Assembly: GCA_947626145.1 (NCBI GenBank)
Contig: CANQRB010000001.1
Location: forward strand, 1 to 64,000
Origin: an uncultured Clostridia bacterium
Lineage (GTDB): Bacteria; Bacillota; Clostridia; UMGS1883
DNA length: 64,000 nt
Reading direction: 5' to 3'
Shown: in pieces, positions 1 to 7,968 of the stretch
Numbering within the stretch: position 1 is the stretch's first letter
Layout of the letters: every line of letters starts with the position of its first letter
Program-made: the position numbers and the translations under genes
Notes under the pieces: generated by a model
Databases searched by the model: none
Told to the model about the DNA's origin: nothing
Seen by the model: only the letters and a program-made list of their open reading frames with translations

Positions 1-1022
1 GAGTTGAAATTTCGACGGACTCCCATCTGAATTTTTATACTCGTGCCGCGCCCCGCATGGGGCGTGTGAGTTGAAATTATTAACGTTAAAGCAGTTACGG
101 TTTTAAACGTTTGCCGCGCCCCGCATGGGGCGTGTGAGTTGAAATTAAGCTTTTCTCGAATCCGCTGTATGTGAGTAGTAAGCCGCGCCCCGCACGGGGC
201 GTGTGAGTTGAAATCAGGAAAACATCCCCCGGCCTCTGTACATTCCTTGCCGCGCCCCGCACGGGGCGTGTGAGTTGAAATATTTTAGCAAGTTAAAAGC
301 ATAATGTTCAAGCATGCCGCGCCCCGCACGGGGCGTGTGAGTTGAAATGCTATTGTGTATTTTTAGCAAGTAGAACATTCAGCCGCGCCCCGCACGGGGC
401 GTGTGAGTTGAAATTTTTTGGTGTGTCCAGGTTGACGGCTTGACGGTCGCCGCGCCCCGCACGGGGCGTGTGAGTTGAAATTTTTAGCAAGAATTAAAGC
501 TAAAGCAGCAAAAAAGCCGCGCCCCGCACGGGGCGTGTGAGTTGAAATCGGGATTGCGAAAAGGGAGAAGATGAGGATGGCGGCCGCGCCCCCACGCGGG
601 GCGTGTGAGTTGAAATGCGGCGACAGCGCTGGCAATCCTCGGTGACGATGGCCGCGCCCCCACGCGGGGCGTGTGAGTTGAAATTTTGCATTGTTGTGAC
701 TGTCAATCCCTCTCATACGCCGCGCCCCCACGCGGGGCGTGTGAGTTGAAATTTGGAAAAGTATCTGAGTCCGACGCAAATTAAAGCCGCGCCCCGCACG
801 GGGCGTGTGAGTTGAAATTATAACGACGACGACGACGACGGACAAGACGACGCCGCGCCCCCACGCGGGGCGTGTGAGTTGAAATTTTAATTTTTCGCGT
901 CGCACAAATGATACTAATGCGCCGCGCCCCGCACGGGGCGTGTGAGTTGAAAAGACTACAAGGCAAGCGAGAGGGACAATGATATTGCGGCCGCTCCCCG
1001 CATTGGGCGTGTGAGTTGAATT
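1..1022 (+). CRISPR. CRISPR array, type I-C-like repeat, trailer end
   Basis: Fifteen complete repeats (starting at 45, 113, 182, 249, 316, 382, 449, 516, 583, 651, 719, 786, 852, 921 and 990) plus the last 10 bases of one more at position 1, separated by 15 spacers of 33-36 bases. Repeats begin GCCGCGCCCC, contain a CGCCCC/GGGGCG stem and end GTGTGAGTTGAAAT, which resembles the type I-C family. Eleven copies are 33 bases; those at 583, 651, 719 and 852 are 34 bases because the hairpin loop differs (CACGC rather than GCAC or GCAT). The copy at 921 has its last base changed and the one at 990 has several changes, so the right end is the trailer and the array is read left to right. The leader, adaptation and effector genes are not in the window. 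All spacers are distinct; one (819-851) is mostly a CGA-type triplet repeat. Confidence 0.97.
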
Positions 1023-1023
1023 A

Positions 1024-1280
1024 GCGTACAGCAAGACCCAGACCCCGGCCAACGCCGGAATGGGCGGCGCTTCGTTTGCGTTCATGGCGAGCCTTCATCA
1101 GCAAATCGCGAAAGCGGCCGGCAGCTGCAACAGCGCTGTTATCGCCGTGATGAAGGAAGTTAAAAAAATTCAAAAAAAGACTTTACTTTTTCTGAAAATA
1201 AGATCATAATTAAAGAGGGATGGAATGAGGACGACCACCCACGGGATGAGCATGGCAGATTTGCCGGTGGTGACATATGA
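1024..1280 (+). pseudogene. frameshifted remnant of a phage head/capsid-associated protein
   Basis: The DNA right after the last CRISPR repeat reads as coding sequence with no start. Frame one (1024-1209) gives a small alanine-rich segment ending KEVKKIQKK; in the run of A bases near 1160-1178 the reading continues better in another frame (from about 1164 to the TGA at 1278-1280), ending GWNEDDHPRDEHGRFAGGD. The DHPRDE-GRF type ending is common at the C-terminus of phage minor head or head-morphogenesis proteins. The simplest reading is a 5'-truncated gene with one indel in an A-tract. The family call rests on this short motif and is tentative. Bases 1281-1414 hold nothing I recognise apart from the ribosome site of the next gene. 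Confidence 0.5.
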
Positions 1281-1414
1281 GGACATATTTTGCCGTTAAT
1301 GTGGAGTGGTGACGACATTCGCAAAGAAAAGAGAAGAACACGGCGAAATTTCCCATAGGTAAGCCTACGGTTTCAGTATGTCATTTTAGAAGATTACGCC
1401 AAGGGGGTAATAAT

Positions 1415-2071
1415 TTGAAAACTCTTATACATATACCTCATGCGTCGCTTGAGGTTCCTGAATGTTTCTATAGCGGACTTCGCATTTCAAGGGCACAGTT
1501 CAGGAGGTACAATTTGGAAATGTCCGATGTTGGAGTAGACGAACTGTTTAAAGATGTGGAAGGAGAGCTGATAAAGGCCAAATATTCAAGGCTTTTTTGT
1601 GACGTTGAGCGGTTTAGAGATGATGCCAGAGAACCTATGGCGAGGTATGGAGAAGGTGTTATTTACACAAAGACATATGACGGCATAGAGTTCCATAGAC
1701 ACGATGAACAATACAGAAAGAGAGTTATGGCGTACTACGACGAATACCATAACGGGCTTGACAGAGCAGCAAAACGTATTCTTGATGAAAGCGGCGAGCT
1801 TTTAATACTCGACTGCCACAGCTTTTCAGACAAAATGGCATCCCACTTTTACAAGCCCCCATTTCCGGATGTGTGTATTGGCGTTGAAAAAAACTATTGC
1901 GATAATGAACTGATTGAAAAAATAATCGCCCATATAAGAGAAAAAGGATATACCTGTATGGTTAACTATCCGTATAGTGGAAGCATGGTTCCAAATTCTG
2001 TTCTTTCCGGAAGCATAAAGGGCAAGGTTACGTCGATTATGATTGAGGTCAACAAAAGGATATATCTTTAA
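1415..2071 (+). CDS. N-formylglutamate amidohydrolase family protein
   Basis: 218-residue protein of the N-formylglutamate amidohydrolase (HutG-like, FGase) family, metal-dependent hydrolases that release formate from N-formylglutamate or act on related N-acyl amino acids. Visible family features are the N-terminal IPHASLEVP segment, the central LDCHSFSD motif with its likely metal-binding residues, and the terminal MIEVNKRIYL segment. It is shorter than classical HutG (about 260 residues) but appears complete. The start is TTG, preceded by AAGGGGG at 1401-1407. No histidine-degradation genes are nearby, so a role in histidine catabolism is not supported. Base composition is clearly more AT-rich than the following genes and it sits next to a phage remnant, suggesting acquisition. 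The true substrate is unknown. Confidence 0.8.
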   Translation: MKTLIHIPHASLEVPECFYSGLRISRAQFRRYNLEMSDVGVDELFKDVEGELIKAKYSRLFCDVERFRDDAREPMARYGEGVIYTKTYDGIEFHRHDEQYRKRVMAYYDEYHNGLDRAAKRILDESGELLILDCHSFSDKMASHFYKPPFPDVCIGVEKNYCDNELIEKIIAHIREKGYTCMVNYPYSGSMVPNSVLSGSIKGKVTSIMIEVNKRIYL

Positions 2072-2162
2072 TAGTATGTGATATATTGGCAATAGCGTAT
2101 TATAGTGTCTGGCGGCTTGGATAATATGGAAAAATGAAAAGCTTATCAACGCATAATAAATA

Positions 2163-2200
2163 CAACAAACAGGCGGCACCAAAATGCCGCCTGTTTGTTG
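2163..2200. terminator. bidirectional hairpin between convergent genes
   Basis: A perfect 16-base-pair stem (CAACAAACAGGCGGCA with its complement) closed by a CCAAAA loop, placed between the ends of the convergent genes at 2071 and 2243. There is no long T-run on either side, but position and stability make a shared terminator the likely role. Confidence 0.75.
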
Positions 2201-2242
2201 TCGATAAATTCGTGTTTATATGTGTCAGTACCGGTTCTAGTC

Positions 2243-4948
2243 TTAGTTATTTGTGCCGGCCTTTTCGTATTTGGCAACCAGCTCGTCGAGATACTTCAGC
2301 GCATACTCAGGGCGCTCATTGAAGAAGTCCTTAAATTTTTGCATTTCTTCATCGTAGTTGCGCCACTTATGGAAGCGCTTGTATGTGTCGGAAATCGCGT
2401 CTTTGCAGAGGGCGGCATATTCGTCCGCCTTTTCGCTGACCCGCTCCGCAGAAAGATTATTCGTGGCGATCTCGACATAGCGCGCATAAAATTCCGTCCG
2501 GAAGTCCTCATTGTTAAGGAGGTTATAGAACAGCGAGAAAAAGCTGGATTCTTCAGCATTCATATTGTTTAGCAAATCGTACTGCGGAGAAGTTTCCTCA
2601 GCAGAATATATGTTTGAAGACATGTCTAAATCGTTCAGCATGAAGCGCCATTTCCCGTCCGAGTACGGATTGCTCTTATCCACCGTATTGGTGCGCCATA
2701 TCTGGTAGTTATGAAGTCCATTTGCGGCAAAATCATTATTATTCACATAGGTCTCGACGGCGATCATATCCATAAGCCCCTCGACGTCTATCGTGTCAAG
2801 GACTTTGGCGTAATTGTCCGCGTTCGTCATGTCGGCGGACGCTCCCCACTCACAGAATTTTCTAAATTCCTTCGAAAGCTCCTCCAAGCCGCTTATATCG
2901 CTGTTTTTCAGGATGGTCAAATTTTTCTTATCCACGTGGTAATGAGATTTAAAATAATTCTCGTCTACTCTCTCACGGATATTATAAAGTCCCCAAAATT
3001 CTCCGTTTATGAATAAAATGCACGGCTCATAGCCCTGTATGCCCGCGGCTCTGTCCTTGCAGAGGTCCTGGATTATCGCGTCACGTATGAAAAGATGGTT
3101 GTTGTCATTGCCGCCATTCCGCAGAATAAGCTTGTCGAAGCTCGCTATCTCGCCGCCGTCCACATCCTCAAGCCCAGGAATAAAGGCATATTCGAGCTTT
3201 GACTCACTTCTTGCATATATGCGCAGACTTTTCTGAAATTTAGCGCGGGTATAATTACCGTTGATACGGACGCCGACACCGGCGGAGTATTCGGCCTTCC
3301 CGTTTTCGAACACCTGTATGTCGGCGGGAATCTCCCACTCGCTGCCGGAACCGTTGTAGTTCGTCGGATTATGGGGACTGTCCTTGCCTAAAGAAGGGTC
3401 ATATTCCGGACTGTTGACCCAATCACGGTACTGCGACCCGACCACATAGATTCCCTTGTCGTCGCCGAATAAATTGTCGCCGTCGGTTGTGAGGGAAATG
3501 ACCTTGAGATTTTTGTAGTAGTCCGCCGTTTTGCCGATAAAGTAGGTGTTGGAAACAACCCGGCCAAACTCGCCGTCCGCACCCTTGGCCGCCGCTCTTA
3601 CGACTATGCCCTTGTCAATGGAGTAGTCCGGTTTTTCATATTCCTTGTCTATTGAAATGTCTGTATAATTGCTCCATACATTGGGGTCGTTTGTGTTGTT
3701 GTAAATAGAAATGCCGCCGCTGTAAGCCATGGCCGTTTTAGAACTGATAGGGTCGCTTCCGTCCAAGGTGTAGAATATCTGTCCATTACCTCCGCTCAGC
3801 TCGAGGGTGAAGTCGTTGTTGTAAAATCCTCCCTCGGTCGAGAATACAGGATCAACCGCATAGGAAAGTTTTTTAGCGTTGTTGTTTGACTCGCCGGGAG
3901 TTGGGCTCAGGAAAGCGGACTGCGCTCCGCCGTCCGTCGTCCTGCCGTAGGAAGTGTCCGTCTGTATACCGGACGGGATTGTTAACGCGTCCAGCCGCCC
4001 GTTGCGGGGATGTGTGAGGTATACGGTCTCCCTCTTTTTTGCGCTTATGTCAAATGGCGCAAGATACTCTCCTGGGGCGGCCTTTACTTTCCCGTCTCCG
4101 TCACAAAGCACCGTGAGATATTCTCCGGCCTTAATGACCGTGCCAACGGGGAAGGTGAACTTCATTGGATTTTTTGTCCCGTCCGAGAGCCCGTACCCGT
4201 CCAAAGGAATATCGGTTTCATAACCGTTATAAATTTCGATCCAGTCGGGGAAAGATCCGTCCCCTGATTTCAGGCCGGTTTTGTTTGAAACGCACACCTC
4301 GTTTATGACCAGCTTTGACGCGTTTAAGGAAAGAGCGTTATAGACCATAACGGCAACGTCGCCCCGTGTCAGGGCTGTTCCCTTGTCGCCTTTTAGATTG
4401 ATGGTTATACCGTTTTCTTTGGCCGTCTCGATATATCCCGCCGCCCAGTCGTCCGGGTCGGTTGACATTTTCTCCAAGCCAAGCGCCGACACAACCATTT
4501 TGATTGCTTCCTCGTATTTTATATCGCCCTCGGGCATGAACGCGCCAGCGCCGTTGCCGCTTATGACTCCATCGTCGTAGGCGGCCTTTATGTAGCCGCT
4601 CGCCCAGTGATTTTCCGGAACGTCGTTAAAGACGGAGGTGCCCGCCGCGCTTTTTGCGGCTTCTTCTCTGCCCGTCATGCGGCATATAACCGTCGCCATT
4701 TCCGCCCTTGTGATGGTGCGTTCGGCGGCGAAGTTGTTGTTGGAATCGCCCTTGAGTATAGACATTGCCGCCAGTGCCTCGGCGGCGTTGGCATAGTATT
4801 CGTCTCCGGATATGTCATTGAAATATTTGTCTCCGGTTCCGTTAATGACGAAATCGCTCATGGCAACGTTGTCCGCCATAGACGGAAGGGCCATGGTGTT
4901 CATCAAAAACAGTCCGGCCGCGATTGACGCGATAACTTTATTTTTCAT
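2243..4948 (-). CDS. SLH-anchored surface protein with lamin-tail and CotH domains
   Basis: 901 residues. In order: a signal peptide (about 1-25), three S-layer homology repeats (about 40-205; each with a TRAEMATVICR-like or related helix) that would bind secondary cell-wall polymer, a lamin-tail domain starting near 211 (LVINEVCVSN), a chitobiase/hexosaminidase C-terminal-like beta domain near 368-430 (FYTLDGSDP), and a CotH domain to the end. CotH proteins in spore-formers are atypical protein kinases of coat proteins; the likely metal-binding segment here is FMLNDLDMSSN. The arrangement suggests a cell-surface enzyme or adhesin, not a spore-coat protein; kinase activity is inference. Start ATG follows GGAGGG. 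It has its own promoter and its own terminator. Confidence 0.85.
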   Translation of the reverse strand: MKNKVIASIAAGLFLMNTMALPSMADNVAMSDFVINGTGDKYFNDISGDEYYANAAEALAAMSILKGDSNNNFAAERTITRAEMATVICRMTGREEAAKSAAGTSVFNDVPENHWASGYIKAAYDDGVISGNGAGAFMPEGDIKYEEAIKMVVSALGLEKMSTDPDDWAAGYIETAKENGITINLKGDKGTALTRGDVAVMVYNALSLNASKLVINEVCVSNKTGLKSGDGSFPDWIEIYNGYETDIPLDGYGLSDGTKNPMKFTFPVGTVIKAGEYLTVLCDGDGKVKAAPGEYLAPFDISAKKRETVYLTHPRNGRLDALTIPSGIQTDTSYGRTTDGGAQSAFLSPTPGESNNNAKKLSYAVDPVFSTEGGFYNNDFTLELSGGNGQIFYTLDGSDPISSKTAMAYSGGISIYNNTNDPNVWSNYTDISIDKEYEKPDYSIDKGIVVRAAAKGADGEFGRVVSNTYFIGKTADYYKNLKVISLTTDGDNLFGDDKGIYVVGSQYRDWVNSPEYDPSLGKDSPHNPTNYNGSGSEWEIPADIQVFENGKAEYSAGVGVRINGNYTRAKFQKSLRIYARSESKLEYAFIPGLEDVDGGEIASFDKLILRNGGNDNNHLFIRDAIIQDLCKDRAAGIQGYEPCILFINGEFWGLYNIRERVDENYFKSHYHVDKKNLTILKNSDISGLEELSKEFRKFCEWGASADMTNADNYAKVLDTIDVEGLMDMIAVETYVNNNDFAANGLHNYQIWRTNTVDKSNPYSDGKWRFMLNDLDMSSNIYSAEETSPQYDLLNNMNAEESSFFSLFYNLLNNEDFRTEFYARYVEIATNNLSAERVSEKADEYAALCKDAISDTYKRFHKWRNYDEEMQKFKDFFNERPEYALKYLDELVAKYEKAGTNN

Positions 4949-5006
4949 ACAAATCCCTCCAAAAGCAGATGTTCATACAGAAAGTCATGCATTTCCTTTT
5001 CCTTTA

Positions 5007-5035
5007 ATTTTATCACACAAATTGTTATATGTCAA
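5007..5035 (-). promoter_or_regulatory. sigma-A-type promoter of the SLH/CotH gene
   Basis: On the minus strand TTGACA (5030-5035) and TAAAAT (5007-5012) are separated by exactly 17 bases, about 58 bases before the ATG at 4948. Confidence 0.8.
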
Positions 5036-5266
5036 TAAAAATTCATAAAAAATGAATAAGGCGGAGCCGTATACTGTGTTAAAATTTTATAGAGTTTCTG
5101 TTGCACTGTACAACCTTTGGCGGTATCAGCGCCTTGTTCTGCGAATGGGCTTTCCCCGTAAAAAATTGCGCAAAAAGAAAAATTATGTTATTTTAGAGGA
5201 TTTTAAGATATTTTGTGGAATAAAATAATGTAATTATTACGAATTTTACCTTGAGGGGATGAAATT
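5036..5266. other. intergenic region before the zinc-ribbon gene
   Basis: The rest of the 318-base gap between divergent genes. It becomes AT-rich from about 5160; I see no convincing -35/-10 pair for the rightward gene, only its ribosome site GAGGGG just before 5260. No RNA gene or repeat was recognised. Confidence 0.5.
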
Positions 5267-5776
5267 ATGATTTGCAGACTTTGCGGGAAAGAGGTTCCGG
5301 ACGACGCAAAATACTGTGACGGCTGCGGAAATTCTCTTACGTCTGAAAATACTGAACCGGCGTCGGAGGAAAAAGCCGTGACGCAAGAGGAGCAGCCGTT
5401 GACCGGACAGACGGACGAGGGACAGGACGAAGCCGAAGCGGCCGCCGTTGAAATGCCGCTGACTGGTGGCGCTGAGGAGCCGGCCCCGGAGCTTAAACCG
5501 GAGAGGCCAACGAAAAAAATCAGCAGCCATATGGTGCTGGCCATTGTGACCACGGTGCTTTTCGGCAACTGGGCTCTTGGCATACCCGCCATTGTGTTCG
5601 CCCGTGAGTGTGAGCTGGCGGCGGAAAAGGAGCAGTGGGATGTGGCGGAGAGGTTTTCCGGCAAGGCTATTGCCTTCGCTCTGATCGGCGTGGGCGTCAA
5701 CCTCGCCATTGGGGCTCTTATCACCCTTATTGTGGTTGTAATTGCCGCCGCGGGCCCCGTTCTGTTTTTCGGATAG
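5267..5776 (+). CDS. zinc-ribbon protein with CD225/dispanin-like membrane domain
   Basis: 169 residues. The N-terminus is a short zinc ribbon with two CxxC pairs (CRLCGK and CDGCGN, residues 3-21). An acidic, proline-containing linker follows (about 25-85), then a C-terminal half with two hydrophobic segments separated by a charged loop (around LAIVTTVLFGNWALGIPAIV and IGVGVNLAIGALITLIVVVI). That layout matches bacterial CD225 (interferon-induced transmembrane/dispanin)-like proteins, whose function is not established. Start ATG follows GAGGGG. The next gene begins 10 bases after the stop, so it may be the first gene of a unit leading into the ABC exporter. Confidence 0.75.
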   Translation: MICRLCGKEVPDDAKYCDGCGNSLTSENTEPASEEKAVTQEEQPLTGQTDEGQDEAEAAAVEMPLTGGAEEPAPELKPERPTKKISSHMVLAIVTTVLFGNWALGIPAIVFARECELAAEKEQWDVAERFSGKAIAFALIGVGVNLAIGALITLIVVVIAAAGPVLFFG

Positions 5777-5786
5777 GCGGTGCGGC

Positions 5787-6242
5787 ATGGAAAATCGAGC
5801 GGAATACGGAAAGGAACTGTTCCTCCAAGGGTACAGCTGCGCTCAGGCGGTAGTCTGCGCCTATGCGGATGTGCTGGGGATAGACGAGTCAAAGCTCCGC
5901 AGGCTTGCGAGTTCCTTTGGCGGGGGAATGGGCCGGCTGCGGGAGGTCTGCGGCACGGTCAGCGGAATGTTTATGGTGGCGGGGCTGCTCTACGGCAGCG
6001 ACGTAGTGGGCGACCGTGAGCTTAAGAGCGCGCACTATAAGCTCATTCAGGAGCTGGCCGCAAAATTCAGAGAGAAAAACGGCTCCATCGTCTGCCGGGA
6101 GCTTTTGGGCCTCACCCGGCCAGAGGGTACTTACGTGCCCGAGGAACGGACGCCGGAGTACTACAAAAAACGGCCCTGCGCCGAATTTGTGCGTCAGGCC
6201 ATAGAGATACTTGAGGAATACGGGGAGGGCAGGAATGTTTAG
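5787..6242 (+). CDS. C_GCAxxG_C_C family protein
   Basis: 151 residues. It belongs to the small cysteine-motif family named for the pattern C-GCAxxG-C-C, seen here as YSCAQAVVC (Cys18, Cys24), FGGGMGRLREVCGTVSG (Cys55) and later CRELLG and CAEF cysteines. Members are thought to bind a metal or redox cofactor; some are predicted redox-active membrane-associated proteins, but biochemical function is unknown. The ATG at 5787 is chosen over upstream in-frame starts because AGGCGG lies just before it and the protein then begins at the usual family N-terminus. It overlaps the following ABC gene by 8 bases, so the two are translationally linked. Confidence 0.85.
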   Translation: MENRAEYGKELFLQGYSCAQAVVCAYADVLGIDESKLRRLASSFGGGMGRLREVCGTVSGMFMVAGLLYGSDVVGDRELKSAHYKLIQELAAKFREKNGSIVCRELLGLTRPEGTYVPEERTPEYYKKRPCAEFVRQAIEILEEYGEGRNV

Positions 6243-7968
6243 GCTGCTTAGATATATGGGGAGCTATAAGAAGGAAACCGTCCTTGCCCCACTTTTCAAA
6301 ATGCTGGAGGCCTTCTTCGAGCTGCTGGTGCCGTTGGTCATGGCCAGCATCATTGACGTTGGTATCGCCAATCGGGATAACGGCCACATTATACGGATGT
6401 GCCTCCTTATGGCGGCGCTGGGGCTTATTGGTCTTGTCTGCTCCATAACCGCCCAGTTCTTTGCGGCACGGGCGGCCACCGGCTTTTCCGCCAAGCTGAA
6501 GCGGGCCCTTTTCGCCCACGTCCAGGGCCTCTCCTACACGGAGCTGGACACGCTTGGCACAGGTCGGCTGATAACCACAATGACCAGCGATATAAATCAG
6601 GTGCAGAACGGAGTAAATCTTGTCCTGCGCCTTTTCCTGCGTTCGCCGGTGGTTGTGTTCGGCGCGATGATAATGGCCTTCACCATAGACGTGCCCTCGG
6701 CCCTGACATTTGTTGTCACTATTCCGGCCCTTTCGATAGTTGTGTTCGGTATAATGCTCATCAGCATACCCTTGTACAAAAAGGTTCAGACCGGTCTTGA
6801 CAGGGTGCTCGTGGCCACAAGGGAAAATCTCACCGGCGCAAGGGTGATCCGTGCTTTCAACAAAGAAGAAAAAGAGACCGCCGACTTTAATGAAAAGAAC
6901 GAGGCCCTCACCGGCCTTCAGAAGTTTGTGGGCCGGATTTCCGGTCTTATGAATCCGGTCACCTATGTTATAGTCAACCTTGCCACGGTCGTGCTGATAC
7001 ACAGGGGCGCCCTTCGGGTGTACGGCGGCCGTATAACTCAGGGCGAGCTGGTGGCGCTGGTGAACTATATGTCACAGATACTTGTGGAGCTGGTCAAGCT
7101 GGCCAACCTGATAATTTCCGTGACAAAGGCTATTGCCTGCGGCAACCGGGTACAGGAGATTTTTAAGGTGGAGTCCTCTCTCTCCGACGACGCAAAGTCT
7201 GTCCCCGACAAAAAGAGCGAGTACGCCGTGGAGTTTCGGGACGTTTCTCTCCGGTACAAAAATGCCGGCGCCGACTCTCTCTCCGGCATCAGCTTCAAGG
7301 TTAAGCCCGGCCAGACCGTGGGCGTGATCGGCGGCACAGGCAGCGGCAAGACCTCTTTGGTGAACCTTATCCCCAGATTTTACGAGGCCACCGGCGGTCA
7401 GGTGCTGATAAACGGCAGCCCGGTAGCGGATTATCCCCTCGCTTACCTGCGGGAGATTATCGGCGTTGTGCCGCAGAAGGCCGTGCTTTTCAAGGGCACG
7501 ATCAGGAGCAACCTACTTTGGGGCAAGCCGGACGCATCAGAAAGCGAACTTGAGCGGGCTTTGGCTACGGCTCAGGCGGCGGACGTTGTGGCCGCCAAGG
7601 AAAACGGCCTTGACAGTCCGGTGGAACAGAACGGAGGCAACTTCTCCGGAGGACAGCGTCAGCGGCTCACCATAGCCCGGGCGTTGGTGCGGCGGCCCGA
7701 AATACTCATTCTTGACGACAGCTCCTCCGCCCTCGACTTCGCTACCGAGGCCCGACTTAGAAAGGCCATAGCCGAGGACTGTGGCTCCACGCTGTTTATT
7801 GTGTCCCAGCGGGCCGCGTCAATCCGGCACGCCGATCTCATAATCGTGCTGGACGACGGCCTTGCCGTCGGCATGGGCGCTCACAGCCAACTCATGAAGA
7901 GCTGTGAGGTATATCGGGAGATATATGAGTCCCAGTTCGGAAAGGGGGAGAAGGCCGATGCCGTCTAA
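6235..7968 (+). CDS. ABC exporter half-transporter, degenerate-site subunit
   Basis: 577 residues: six membrane helices in the first 320 residues, then a nucleotide-binding domain. Walker A is GGTGSGKTSL and the signature is FSGGQRQRL, but the Walker B region reads ILILDDSSSALD, with Asp where the catalytic Glu normally follows, and the switch histidine is replaced by Gln (IVSQRAAS). These are the marks of the non-catalytic site subunit of heterodimeric exporters such as BmrC/YheI. Its partner is the next gene, which overlaps it by 11 bases. The ATG at 6235 has GGGAGGGCAGG upstream. The likely role is ATP-driven export of drugs, lipids or peptides across the membrane; the substrate cannot be told from sequence. 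Confidence 0.93.
   Translation: MFRLLRYMGSYKKETVLAPLFKMLEAFFELLVPLVMASIIDVGIANRDNGHIIRMCLLMAALGLIGLVCSITAQFFAARAATGFSAKLKRALFAHVQGLSYTELDTLGTGRLITTMTSDINQVQNGVNLVLRLFLRSPVVVFGAMIMAFTIDVPSALTFVVTIPALSIVVFGIMLISIPLYKKVQTGLDRVLVATRENLTGARVIRAFNKEEKETADFNEKNEALTGLQKFVGRISGLMNPVTYVIVNLATVVLIHRGALRVYGGRITQGELVALVNYMSQILVELVKLANLIISVTKAIACGNRVQEIFKVESSLSDDAKSVPDKKSEYAVEFRDVSLRYKNAGADSLSGISFKVKPGQTVGVIGGTGSGKTSLVNLIPRFYEATGGQVLINGSPVADYPLAYLREIIGVVPQKAVLFKGTIRSNLLWGKPDASESELERALATAQAADVVAAKENGLDSPVEQNGGNFSGGQRQRLTIARALVRRPEILILDDSSSALDFATEARLRKAIAEDCGSTLFIVSQRAASIRHADLIIVLDDGLAVGMGAHSQLMKSCEVYREIYESQFGKGEKADAV

Noticed and set aside
363-1085. Open reading frames of 60-240 codons through the CRISPR array
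   Set aside because: They translate the direct repeats over and over (THTPRAGRG-type units) and reflect the array, not proteins.
1-1414. cas genes beside the array
   Set aside because: The right flank holds only a phage fragment and an amidohydrolase gene; any cas genes must be to the left of the window.
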